Origin: Adiantum capillus-veneris
Taxonomy: Eukaryota > Streptophyta > Polypodiopsida > Polypodiales > Pteridaceae
Length of the DNA stretch: 64,000 nucleotides
Direction of reading: 5' to 3'
Assembly (NCBI GenBank): GCA_014529385.2
Contig: CM043966.1
Coordinates: 111,505,968-111,569,967, forward strand
The translations under genes were made by a program, and so were the position numbers. Of this stretch, positions 32,791 to 43,798 are shown piece after piece. Below the pieces are notes generated by a model, which made no database searches, had not been told where the DNA came from, and saw nothing but the letters and a program-made list of their open reading frames with translations. Each line of letters begins with the position of its first letter. Position 1 is the stretch's first letter.

Positions 32791-34160
32791 TCACAGTTGA
32801 GTTTTTTTTCTAAAATCTACTATGAAAAATGTGTGTTGATATTCAGTTCCACAGGAGTTGACTATCACTTTTTCTAGTAGCACTAGTGGTCTCACAATGT
32901 GTCCGTCAGCCAACTGTAATTTCATTCGCGTTTGTCTAGTGGCTGGCTGTCCCCAGAATTCCCATACTGCTTTAGTGGCTATGGCTTTGCCAGCTCCACT
33001 ATCCAGTATTGCCATGGTTTCAATGTCATTATCTCTCACTGGGAGGGTGGTGTTTCCTTCTTCCTCTTCATAATATTCTTTGACCTTGTCCATAGGAACT
33101 GATTGAGTCTCTTTGTTTTCCGTCTCTTTTTTCAAGTCTCCCAAATTCTTAGAGATTATCCCCTTTATCCCCACCTTATCTAGGGTTTTCTGTAAATCGT
33201 TCCATAAGTATGGCTTGAGTTTCAATAGTTCTCCCAAAGTAAGAGTGCATTGGATAGGTGTAGACATGATTGAATGAATGTTGTCTACTTCTAGAGTCTG
33301 TTTGGCTCTCTTTACTTGAGTGGTCTTGCAAATGATAGATTCATCTTCGTTATCTCCCAAGTAAGAAGGTAATGTTTTTAATGTCAAAGGTTTAGATATT
33401 CCTGAAGCCTCTAATCCGCAATCCCCATACAAGGATTGTATATCCATGTTTATATCAGATGGTAGGTTATCCAACCAAACTTCCTCTATAGGAGCTGACT
33501 TTAAAATTAGGCTCCCATCATTATTTTTTCTTACCTTTTCCCATAAGTGTCCTGGCCAGTCTTCTTCTACAAATGAAATTCCGTATAAGGCATCTTTGTT
33601 GTCCGGCACTATGAGCTCTGGCTCATTTGTTTCAAGGTGGGGTTCTACCACCACATCAGATTTTGCTTTCGTTTCCTCTACCGCAAGCTCTTCTGGTTTT
33701 GCAATATTTTCAAGCTTGGGTTTTTGTTTATCCAGCATTTCTTGCGTGATTCTTACCAAGTTTTGATAAGCTTCCAGTTTAGCTGCTTCCATGTCTGGAG
33801 ATGGATAGTTTTTCCATTTGTTTTCCATGTTTTGGCCTACTTTAAGTCCTGCTTTGTAAGCTTCCAAGGCAGCATTGATATGCGCAAAAATTTTATCAAC
33901 CAAAATGGATCCTCCAGATTTCACGGTTTTTTCCTTAAATTCACTGCCTGTTTCTTTCAACTTGTCCTAGGCTAGCATTTTTGCTTTCTCTTTGTTTTCA
34001 GCCCGTTGTTTTTGTTTTCTTGTCTCATATCTTTTGCTTCTGCTCCTTTTGATTCTTTGAGAAGAAACTTTCTTGTACTCCGAATCATCAGAAGAATTGT
34101 GTTTCTTTTTCTAGTGATTACTTTGATTGGAACAATTGGTTCGCTCTCCGATGAGCTACT
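32791..34160 (-). pseudogene. Gag C-terminal segment and retropepsin of element C
   Basis: A long unbroken frame (33960-32791, 389 residues) is the best copy of this part: MEAAKLEAYQNLVRITQEM, VVEPHLETNEPELIV, EVWLDNLPSDINMDIQSLY, STPIQCTLTLGELLKLKPY, then the protease active site MAILDSGAGKAIATKAVW, followed by KLQLADGHIVRPLVLLEK and YQHTFFIVDF. The closing ILGRPF-like motif is lost to a shift at 32791. To the right (34160-33972) a short Ser/Glu and basic piece corresponds to 25500-25340 of B. Confidence 0.8.
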
Positions 34161-35597
34161 AGGAATTGACGAAGGAAATTTGGAATGGCGGCCTCTACAC
34201 CTAAGCAAACTCCATTGCGCCACAAGGGAAATGAGATGAGGGCACCACCTAGTCTTGGAAGCGTGGACTAGGACTGCTACACAAAGAGAGAGAGAGAGAG
34301 AGATCACTATGAATGAAGCATTAACCGTAGTGTGTGTACAAGGAATGGATGACTTCAAACACTCCCAACACAAATAGCATATAGATTACCAAACAATCAC
34401 TCAAGGATTAGCCAAGCTCACATCAAGCACTCTCACACACATATAAAACATTTCTCTTAATTAACATAAGTAAGAGGAGGAGAGGTTACTAGCATGAAAC
34501 AATTTGCACTCTAGGATTTGCAACAATAGAGTGAATGAATGAGCTTATGGGCTCATGGTGAGTGATACAAAGGCTCAATGGGCTGAGGGAGGCTTGAAAT
34601 TACAAAGGGGAAGGCCTCTTTATATAGGAAAGAGAGTGATTAGGAGTGAGGTTAAGATCCAAGTGTAATTTGTACAAATGAATCTTGATTAGGGACATTC
34701 AACCAATGAAGAAGCTCCTTCCAAGTGATTTGTTGACCAATTAGCTCCATCATCACTTGTGTTGTCTTCACTCCTTCCTCCATAGCTTGAGTCCAAGAGC
34801 TTCTTTATTTTAAAATGTAAAGAATCTACATAAAATCAATACATATCTAGTAATAATAGAAAGGGGTTGAATGAGGACTTATGAATTACAACAAGATTAA
34901 GCATGACTTGAGAGGTGATTAGAAGAGGAATTTTGATGGGTTTTTGAGCTTGAGAGAGAGGAGGAAGGAGAGGAGGGTGAGAAGACTAATGGCTGATTTT
35001 TAGAGAAGGTCTCAATGTGGAAAAGGAAGGGTGTGTGTGTGTAAAGGTAGAGGGGGTGGTCTCCACCACAGTTGGAAAAATTGGAATCCACCATTATGGC
35101 CATATCTCCTAGACCGTAGATGAAAAAATTATAAAAAAAATATGGCCAGAATATCCAGCTCATCAGCTACAACTTTGATGAAGACAACTTTTCTTGGATC
35201 AGAGTGGAAGTATTTTTTAAAAATTCAGCAAAATCATGTGTCTGGTTCCTTCCTTTACCAAGTCTTCCACTTGGGTCCCATTTGTTTGAATCATCATATG
35301 GCTCCAAAGCCATGATGATATGAGCCACTCATGACCCTTGAATCATGGGTGCATGGCTCCACAACCACATCATATCTTTTCTTTTCACATTTACATATTT
35401 TCCCTTCCCTTTACCACTAGGTTCTCCCTCTTCCTTTCACCTCCGGTGAACTAGTCAAGAAAAAAATTCCTATCAAATCATTTTTTTGAAATTTTTTCCA
35501 AGAGGTTGTTCTCACTCTTTCTTTTATTGTAAACCTCTAGAAGAAAGGAAAACCAACAAAATATGATAAACAAAAATTTGTGATAGGCTCGGATCAG
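34161..35597 (-). mobile_element. LTR-like insertion I inside gag of C (probable solo LTR or remnant)
   Basis: The element B sequence is continuous here (GAGCTACTAGGTATCACCTGG, about 25567-25588), but in C 1.4 kb intervenes between CTACTAGG and ATCACTTGG. On the minus strand the insert is organised like the LTRs of E and F: pyrimidine-rich DNA, a TATA box (CTATATAAAGAGG, about 34616-34628), a short (CT)n tract (about 34281-34302 as GA) and the box CTAGGTGGTGCCC at about 34226-34238. Borders are fuzzy and I see no clear target duplication. No coding content. Confidence 0.6.
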
Positions 35598-36392
35598 CAT
35601 CACTTGGACTACGTTGACTACAATTTTTCCTTTGTTCAAAGGATTCTTAGGACAATCTTTTGGAAAGTGTCCTCGCTTTTTGCAACATTGTATGAAATAG
35701 GCTTCAATTTGGTTTGAGGTTTTTGTCAGGCTTTGGACATTCATTCTTCCAATGGTCATCCACACCACAGTTATGACAGTTTCCTGTTTTGGGCTTCATC
35801 ATGGGTCTTCCCATGGGGGGTCTGACACCTTGATTAGCTACATAATACATTGGTGCAAGATCTGGTGGAGCATAAGTCATGGTTTACTCCATTGGTGATG
35901 GGTGTGGCCTATACCAATCTCCCTCTACCATTACTGTAGATGGATCACTAGGCTCTGCATAGGTTGTAACAGGCACTAATGCTTGTTCATCTATAACTTC
36001 TTCTGAGTGCATGTACTTTACAGGCACCGCATTATGTCCTGGATAATGAGGTTGTTGTTCCAACATAGGTTGAGGTCTCTCCATTCCCATTGGTGGTCTT
36101 TGAGCTTGAGCCATATTAGGCTGATATCTGTACATGGGTTGTCCCTTGGGCCTCATGGCACGTATTGAACATTCCCATCATAGTTTGGTGTGAAGTAGCA
36201 CTCGTGAGTCTTATGGTTGGTCCATTCACCCTCGATTGCACACCATTTTTGTGGTCTAATTGGTTGTCTTTGTGGGGGTATCCCCTGTCCTGATCCCCTC
36301 ATAGGTGCTTTCTGCATATTTTTCATCATGTCATTCATCGTTTTTAGCATATCTTCTATGGCTGAGAGTGGTGCCGCAGCCGCCGTTCCCAC
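35598..36392 (-). pseudogene. Gag nucleocapsid region of element C
   Basis: Frames 36392-36153 and 36156-35884 are Pro/Gln/Met-rich (IPPQRQPIRPQ; PPMGMERPQPML), with WCAIEGEWTNHKTHECYF, a zinc-knuckle-like motif with C, H and C kept. At 35720-35650 a second one reads CCKKRGHFPKDC, equivalent to CIQCCKKGGHFPKDC in B. RNA-binding part of Gag; split by shifts and by insertion I on its left. Confidence 0.7.
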
Positions 36393-36529
36393 TTGTGTTG
36401 GTCTTGTGAATGTGATCTTCCTGCTTTGGCCTCTTCATTGAAGATCTCACAATTGTCTCCTAGGTCAATAGCATCAGACACACACGCCTCTAGGGTTGTA
36501 TGCTTTTTACTATATATTATAGCATGAAG

Positions 36530-37165
36530 TTATTTGTTTAGAAATCCCTCCAAAAATAATGATACAAGTTTCTCTTCTACAGGTATGTCCATTTCTAGGC
36601 ATCTGGCAATGTATTGTTTCATTCGAGTTGCACAATCCGTAACAGACTCACCATATTTCTGTTTAAAGCTATAGATTTGAGCTACCGTATTATGTTTAAT
36701 CCCCATTTTAGAACAAACAGCTATAAATCCTTGAGCTAACGTATTCAAGTCCATGATCGACCTTGGTGGAATGTTTTGGAACCATGTCAAAGCTTTTCCT
36801 TCTAGTGTCATTCCAAACCCCTCGAATTGAGTATGAAAATCAAATATTTTCTGTGCTCTTAGCACTTGCTTAAAGCTTGCTAAGTGGTCATATGGATCCC
36901 TTGATCCACTGTATTTTCTGACCCATTTTTGAAAATCAGCTGCTCTGACACGTCTACTCGGTTCAACTCCATGTCTTTTGGGAGTTGCTCCTATTCCAAG
37001 TCCTTCAAACCAGTCTGTAGGAAATAGTGACTCATGTAGCCCTGGACTGGCCTTAGTGTCACCCAGTTTTCTACGTGATGAGGTGGTTTCTTGTTTCTTC
37101 ACATTACTCTCAGATAATCTCTCATGATGTTTGTCTCTTGGAGTGGGTTCTGGTCCTTGACCCAA
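36530..37165 (-). pseudogene. Gag capsid region of element C
   Basis: Typical retrotransposon Gag capsid: SGSRDPYDHLASFKQVLRAQ, FGMTLEGKALTWFQNIP (conserved W-F), SIMDLNTLAQGFIAVC, FKQKYGESVTDCATRMKQY. This is the particle-forming part. The frame is open for 211 residues, preceded by a basic, Ser-rich region (PTPRDKHHERLSES) and ended by a stop at 36530. Confidence 0.85.
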
Positions 37166-37206
37166 TATCCAATCCCGTATGGAATACCCCTGGTATTTGG
37201 TTTGTT

Positions 37207-37931
37207 CTACTCTTCAAGAGTCATCTTAACAAAATTATTTTTATAACAATCCCTAAACAAGTAAGTTGGTAGATCTACCGATCCCTTATCTTTGATCTTG
37301 ATGATATAGATGATCTTTATGGCCGTTAATTGTCCTGGTCTAGTATGAGAAGTCCACCAAAGATCTTTCACGTTTCTATCTTCCCAACAATAGACTCCGA
37401 GCCTAGGATTATCAGTACTAAGCCATTTCAAAGGCTTCAAATCTACTTGATCGTATCCCTCGAATTCCAAAGTTGGTTGTCATTCTTTTACTGACATGTC
37501 TGAGATTATAGTGTTTACCTCTAATCCCCATTTGTCTATCACATCTGGATTTTTGAGTTGTACATATTGAGTTCCTTTCCGATCCATACACATTTTTCCT
37601 TATTTATTTGACCTAACCTCTTCTTCAAACTTTATACCATGGTCATCAATGCGAATAGCATACTCTTCGTTAGGATCCAAGTAAACCTGGGCTCCATGAA
37701 GATTAGTCTTGTAAAAAGAGAGTATATGCTTGTAGCGCATTGTCGTCCGGTTTTCGAGTGAGTCGAGTAAAAAGACATTTCGGATGTTGAATCTAAAAAA
37801 GTGTCCGAGACTTCTTCAGGAATTGTGTGCAAGGAGTTGCCTTGATTTACGCTTTCTTCAGTGGATACTCTACTGGTGTTTTCCCCGAATAGGCCTTGAT
37901 TTCCTATTACACGACCAGATCTAAGGTTCAT
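37207..37931 (-). pseudogene. Gag N-terminal region of element C
   Basis: Two frames. 37931-37632 begins MNLRSGRVIGNQ, a common start for plant gypsy Gag proteins, with a Ser/Thr-rich region after it; 37470-37207 has DQVDLKPLKWLSTDNPRLG. They are in different phases. ATG at 37931 is taken as the Gag start because the 3-kb leader upstream has no protein-like frame. Confidence 0.6.
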
Positions 37932-38304
37932 ATAGACTTATGAAGCCCTGTATAGAGTACTCACCTGGGATTGACTTGTTGTCAATTTACACTTGATTCA
38001 ATTGCACTTTCTATCAAGACACCGACTCCTCGTCTGCACCCTGATTCCTGTACAAATTCAATCCAATTAGCTATTCTTCTATAAGGACAGTAGAGCTCTT
38101 GAGAACTCTCATGCTTGGTCTCTGTATATCACTTCAAATCGTGCTATGGAAGTCAAGACTTTGACTTTCAGATTCAGCTTAGCAAAACCAAAGGTCTAAT
38201 CGGCAGCCTGTAAACTGAGTGTATCAGTGCCAATTTTGATATGATTGAACCCAAATTTTTTCCTATGGCCTTATGTTATGCTGATCTAACACTGGATAGC
38301 TGAA

Positions 38305-39185
38305 GTAAATAATCGCAATTATTTACTTTTACTAAATTTGGGTACTTTTTGGATTGGTTTGGCAAGCATACAACTTGTTAAAGCCCTTGGGTAAGTTTCA
38401 ACAAGTTTGGACAAAATCTGATCAAGTTTACCCACTGTTCCATGTCCTCAGACTCTGATTTTGAGAATTTGGCTTAAGTCTCACTTTTATGGTCCAAATT
38501 TCATCAAAATTTATTTGTGGGGTCTACTTGATGTGCTTGACCTTGTGATATACTCGAATTTGCAAAATCACCAAGTTTTGAAGCAGATGCAAATAATTAC
38601 GATTATTTACTCCTGATAATTTTTTATAAATTTTTATCTGAACTTTGACACAGATCTATTAAGAACCTTATGTTAAGGTCACTAGCCAATTTTCATCAAG
38701 TTTGGACAACTTTTGGTCAAATGGTCATCAATTATTTGTCCGCAGACTAACTCTACAGTTTTAGTTCCAATTTTCAATCCAATGATTCAAACCTTACCAA
38801 ATTGGGTTTGTGGGCTTATTACAACATGGTAAAGCTAGTGGTATGCCAGCTTGGTAAAAAAAATTCAAAAACAGAGCAGATGTAAATAATGGTGATTATT
38901 TATTATTTACTTTTGTCAAAATTTTACAAGTTTTTGATCAACCGAGCATATACACATGTTTATCACATCAATATACGCCTATGAATCAAATTTCAACAAG
39001 TTTGGATCAATTTTTCTTCATTTCACACTCAAGATTCAAAAAGTCAGTACAAACTTTAGTTTTTACCCAGCTTAGTGATCCAAATCTCTTGGGTCTTTAC
39101 AAAAGTTGTTTGTACACATGCAATGAGTCAATGGTATGAATCTTGGCCTATTTAGAGCAAAAAGTTAATTATCGTGATTATTAAC
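38305..39185 (-). repeat. Diverged 285-bp tandem units with palindromic heads
   Basis: Near-palindromes related to AAATAATCGCGATTATTT lie at 38305-38326, 38589-38610, 38882-38903 and 39164-39185, centre spacing about 285, 292 and 282. Each is followed about 80-100 bases later by a version of TTTCAACAAGTTTGGACAA. The units are otherwise strongly diverged, so the palindromes stand out as the conserved part. Confidence 0.8.
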
Positions 39186-40593
39186 TTGAGGCTTGAAATG
39201 GGGTCTTTTTTGTAATTTTCTCAAAGATAGTCTTTTTATGATGTTTCTTAAGCCTATAAATCAAGTCAAAACTTAATTTGGCCTAAAATATCAAGAAAAA
39301 GTAAATAATTTGAGTTTTGGTCAACTTCTTGAAATTTTTTCCTTGAAGTGTCTTTGAGCTTACCCACTAGTTCAGACAACTCTCAGACTTGCTCTCCAGT
39401 CGGATTGAGTGAATTCGAGTCTTTTCAAGCTATTTCTAGCCGTATACCTGAAATTCTGTAACTCTGCCTAACAACTCACGCTTGATTCTTTCAGAGAGAG
39501 CAATGTTCCGAAATCCACTTCGAATCCTACTTACCCTACTCCTAGTTTCTCATGCAATGGGATTGTGGAAAGTGTCCACAAACACTTGTTTTCTTGTGTT
39601 TTTTATGTTTTTCAGAGTCTTGACCTTAACACTAGGTTAGTAACCTAACAGGACATAAAAGTGTCCTTTCAGGGTTTTGAAAAAAACCTCCAAAACCATA
39701 GTAGATCCACTCATTTTGTAAAATCCTTTCATGAGGTTATAGTTCAAGGCCTACTACACATGGAAAAAATAAGAAACTTTTAAAATTTCTTATCTTTTGG
39801 TCACACCAAGCCTCCAAAGTTGATGAACCAGTACATTTTCATCAAAACAGTCATTTCTTACGTTTTGTTGCATAAAAATAAGATTAGGGATTTTTGTAGG
39901 ACTTGAGATAAATTCCCTAGTGAACTTCAATGGGTTGGTGATCAGAACATATGATTGCTTCTCACTCACTATTTTTTGTTTTGCCAAAAGAAATAGGTAC
40001 AAAAAAGTTGAATTTTTACCATTCTGCAAACCTATCATCAAAGTTTCTATACCCACGCTCAATACAAATAATATATGCATGTTTTCTTAGTTCCCTATTG
40101 TCCTTTAGGTTCATAAGGAGCCATGGAGCATGTCAAAATATTAATACATCTCTTACCAAGGGGAATCTTGGGGACAAAGATGAAGTACTAAATACAGCAA
40201 ACATGAAAAACCTAAAAACCTGGGTTCAACATTATGAGTTGTAGAATCCCATAGAAACTATTCAATATCTAACCAAATTTGATCCTTATGACTAGATATG
40301 GTTACTACCTACAAAATGCATGTAGTTGTCACAAGAAAGTAACAATATTGAAAAAGCTATACTTGATATACTAGAATGTTTCGTTTTCTTGTATAATTGA
40401 AAAAATCAATCATCGTTGTCTACTATGAAAAATAGGGTATTAGGTGCCCCAAAACTCAAGGAATATTAGCTTTATGTTACAATATGCGACATAGAAAATC
40501 AAAACTACATTTGGATATCATGAAAGCCACCAAAAAAATCATAGAAGAGCTAAAATTGGCTAAAGAACATGATTTGACAAGTTTTTGTAATTT

Positions 40594-40756
40594 GGTCATA
40601 ACTTACAACTTTAACATTTATTTCTCCCTAGAAGCATCAGGACATGTTGAGGACTACTAAAGATAGTTCTCTAGCATTATAGACCTCACAAACATGAATT
40701 CTAGAGTGGTATAGTTGCAAGAAGTTGAAAAAAGCCAAAAACAGGACCCGTTTTTT
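40594..40756 (-). repeat. Inverted repeat arm (partner 29075-29236)
   Basis: Reverse complement of the partner with few differences; contains CATGAATTCTAGAGTGGTAT. Confidence 0.85.
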
Positions 40757-40948
40757 CTAAATCTACAATCCTATAATCCTAAAGGTACTCAACAAGTACG
40801 ATTACTTCCAAGCTACCTCCACATAGGAAAACACGACAATCTTAGGCTATGTGGTTTCTAAAAGAGAGTTTTACTTTAGGTGAACCTAGAGGAAGTTAAA
40901 GGACAATTGCAAAAAACGCTCGTGTTTTTCCCTAGTTTAGGTCTCTTC

Positions 40949-40968
40949 AATCCCCGACAACGGTGCCA
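40949..40968 (-). other. Primer-binding site of C, tRNA-Asp type, decayed
   Basis: Minus strand TGGCACCGTTGTCGGGGATT, two bases after the LTR. It pairs with the 3' end of plant tRNA-Asp(GUC) with three mismatches, all C-to-T or G-to-A type. Confidence 0.75.
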
Positions 40969-40970
40969 AA

Positions 40971-41868
40971 TGTGGGACGTATGTCTAACCTCACCATCCT
41001 ATCTTATTGCAGTATTAGTGAGAACCACGATTAATTTGTCAAACCATGGGACGAATCTGACTCACTAGTGCATAGAGGCTACAAGAGGTTGTCAATCTCT
41101 TGAAAAACAACTAACAACTCGCATCTAACTCAAGCTACACTCAAGTGACTGAAATCACCAAAAGCCAATCGCTCATCGGCAAGCAAATCACATCCGTTAC
41201 AGCATCAAATGACATCCAAACATAACGAAACTCCTAGGACAAGTTTATAAGACCTAAGCACACATGCCTATGGCCTCAAACCCCAGTTTAGGTCAAGTTC
41301 CAAAATCACAATTACTAACAACAGTGGATTTTTGACCTAGTCATTTTTGACCCAGAATGCATCTAAATGCTTAGCAATGATACCCAATACTCCGCCTATG
41401 CTTAGTTTTCAATTTAAAAGTGTAAATTTCTAGCTATAATGAAATTGGGCCACGAGTCAGCGACGCCAAAAGCTACGAAATATCGTGAATGGCTTACGTC
41501 AATGCGTAGAGCTCTTACCTGTGATTGCAATGCAACAAACGCAATCGCAATGTGATAACTGGAGAGGGAGTAGGAAGCATGATAAGGAGAGAAGTGAGCG
41601 CCGTTACCTCAGGCTGTGTATTTCTTATCCAAAAACTTACAAAAATTAACTTTTAAACCTTAGCCAAGGTTTTTGGGTGGTCAAAAGTAATAATCTGGAG
41701 TTCTACCAAAACTGGGAATTGACTAGCTGATACAATCTAGAAGCTCATTAATTACAAAGTTTACCAAGAAAATAGAAGTTACAATATTTCCGATTTATCA
41801 AAATAATAATCGTTTTACAAGGAGAACTCCGAAAAATGATGTCCGTGTTAGCTTGCTGCTAGCAAACA
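40971..41868 (-). repeat. 5' LTR of element C, 898 bp
   Basis: Minus strand TGTTTGCTAGCAGC...CGTCCCACA. Close match to 6573-7489 and to 53145-54145. The TATA position reads TTTAAAA. Confidence 0.88.
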
Positions 41869-41929
41869 AAGTCCAAAGTATTTATGCGCTTCAAATAATT
41901 TTTGGCTATGGCTGAAAATGTCTCAAAAT

Positions 41930-42465
41930 GTATTATGGGCACCCTCTATTCCAATTGAGGGGGGGAGTATATATGTCATGAATTTAATGCATTTCTAGAT
42001 AGTAGTGGGATAAAACACCAATGTACAATGCCTTATATGCCTCATCAAAATGGTTTTGCTGAGAGAAAAGACAAGCCACTTACTAAAATGGCACGGTGTA
42101 TGTTCAAAAGTCAAGCTTTGTCCCATTTGTTCTCGCTTGAGGCTAGGTTGTATCATCTGCAAAAAAAAGCGTATCTTGGTTTCATAGGATGTTGTGTTTG
42201 TGGAAGATTCTGTTCAACCCTTGCTGTCATGTCACCTAGAGATAGTAATGTCACCTCATAGGACATTTATGACACTTTGTTGTCTCTTTTCAGTGGTTAA
42301 AGTTCAAATGTAAATATGGAGTCTTCCAAACGCATGAAGCTATTTTTGCAAAAGTTGATGATGATGATGATATGGAATGGGAGATAGTTTCAGAATGCTC
42401 AGATATGGATGAAGTAGATGATATGGTTGCAATTTTTGAAGATGGAGATGATTTGTGAGAGTACC
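41930..42465 (+). pseudogene. Ty1/copia integrase fragment
   Basis: Reads GGEYICHEFNAFLDSSGIKH and MPYMPHQNGFAERKDKPLTK (catalytic Glu in AERK) with MARCMFKS, typical of copia integrase. After a deletion and shift, RILVS-stop-DVVFVEDS at about 42170-42215 matches the segment after integrase in copia polyproteins. A last frame (42317-42458) is very acidic (KVDDDDDMEWEIVSECSDMDE) and ends in a stop. No LTR is adjacent. Confidence 0.75.
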
Positions 42466-42547
42466 ATTGTAATACAGTAATACTTACTCAACAAGTTCTT
42501 GTATATGATGAAAGAAAGTGTTATCTCATTGTCGTTCACATCAAAAC

Positions 42548-42610
<63 letters not shown>
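42548..42610. repeat. (CT)n microsatellite
   Basis: About 60 bp of CT with one interruption near the start, between the copia scrap and the kinase pseudogene. Confidence 0.95.
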
Positions 42611-42613
<3 letters not shown>

Positions 42614-42777
42614 CACACATATTCACTCATACTCAAACATAAACTACCGATAATATCTTGTCAAATAAAAATTACATAAAGTTGATGTAGGTTTGAAATT
42701 ACAACAAGGTTTTGGGAAATTACTCAATCGAAAAGAGTTTGATATAATTTTGAGATTACAAAAAGCTTCTGAGTGAC

Positions 42778-43538
42778 TTATGAGTTTGATAGGTTTGCTA
42801 TAAGTTCGTCTATGGTAAAATCTGTAATTCCTAGCTCAAGGGATGGTTGAGCAACATCTTTATGTGGAGTGGTAGTATCATCTGGAAAAGGTCCATACAA
42901 TGATTCATATCGTTGAAGCTTTGCTTGTGCATCACTTAACTCTATTTCAAGCTCAAGAATACGGCCATGAAGCATGTCCGGTGTTTCTCCTTGGCTGGCA
43001 AGGTCTTATCCTTGGCTGGCTAATTCAGTCAGTGTTTCTGACTCTTCAAGGAGTAAAACAATAGGACGCTTGCGAGGAGGCATTGGATTATTTGCATTGT
43101 GTGCTGTCACCTTTTCTGCAATGCGTCCACGTCCAACGCCAGCGGTGCCTGGACGATCTGACCAATCCACTCTCTTCAGCAAAACATGTTTAACATAGCA
43201 TTGCTAGATAAAGTAAATTGCTACTTGTTTGTTGTTTGGTAGGAATCTCTCTTGTCATATAAACCTTTGCAGCAATACACGTGCCAGTCCTTTATGTTGC
43301 AAATCAGAGAGCTTTAACGGAGCTGTATCTTTTGCATTGCCACTTATTTGAAATAGTTGATGGCGTACAAAGTGATTAGGGAAAAGCTTTTTGCACTTTT
43401 TAAGGGTTAATGGTTCGCCCTGCAGCTCAGATTCATCTTCTTCAATGTTGGCAATAGTAGAAAGATCTGCTTATCCACATCTAACTTGTTCTTCTTTAAA
43501 AATTGCCTGAGCTTCAGCGTGGTTGAGTTCTTCCATAT
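42778..43538 (-). pseudogene. Last exon of the kinase-like pseudogene
   Basis: One minus-strand frame from a plausible acceptor (ATATGCAG at 43546-43539) to TAA at 42778, with in-frame stops (TAA near 43470, TGA near 43247, TAG near 43205, TAA near 43008) but no shift. Recognisable protein: MEELNHAEAQAIFKEEQV, EDESELQGEPLTLKKCKKLF, VDWSDRPGTAGVGRGRIAEK, a coiled-coil part ILELEIELSDAQAKLQRY and the end FTIDELIANLSNS. No family recognised. It follows the kinase exon (43799-45105) after an AT-rich stretch that looks like an intron. Confidence 0.55.
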
Positions 43539-43798
43539 CTGCATATCAGGTGAACATGTCATTACTTTTAAATACCCATTCAATTAATTTGACATTGAAC
43601 AGTATATTGAATGACAAACATAGATATTTTGTTCAATTAAACATACAATTAAATCTCACACCAAAAGTAAAACAATGATGAAATCGTGAGACTGTGTTTT
43701 CATTAATCATCAACTGGTTGTAAGCCAGATGTCATTACAATGTTGTAACCCACTCTATGGGCACCATTTAAACATAAGGAGATATCAAAAGCATTAGG

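Larger units (their letters stand above)
37932..40948 (-). other. Leader of element C, repetitive and non-coding
   Basis: 3 kb between primer site and Gag. No protein-like frame. 38305-39185 is built of about 285-bp units headed by a palindrome. The part at 40594-40756 is repeated inverted at 29075-29236. The leader of G (51382-53122) is homologous over much of its length. Confidence 0.75.
29237..41868 (-). mobile_element. Ty3/gypsy element C (B family), 5' LTR present, 3' end lost
   Basis: Read on the minus strand: LTR 41868-40971, tRNA-Asp primer site, 3-kb leader, Gag, protease, linker, RT, RNase H, integrase, truncated at 29237 just after the second catalytic Asp (VSDQGTHFS). A 1.4-kb LTR-like insertion interrupts Gag (34161-35597). 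The protein order and linker match element B. Non-chromodomain type as far as seen. Multiple stops and shifts make it inactive. Confidence 0.9.
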
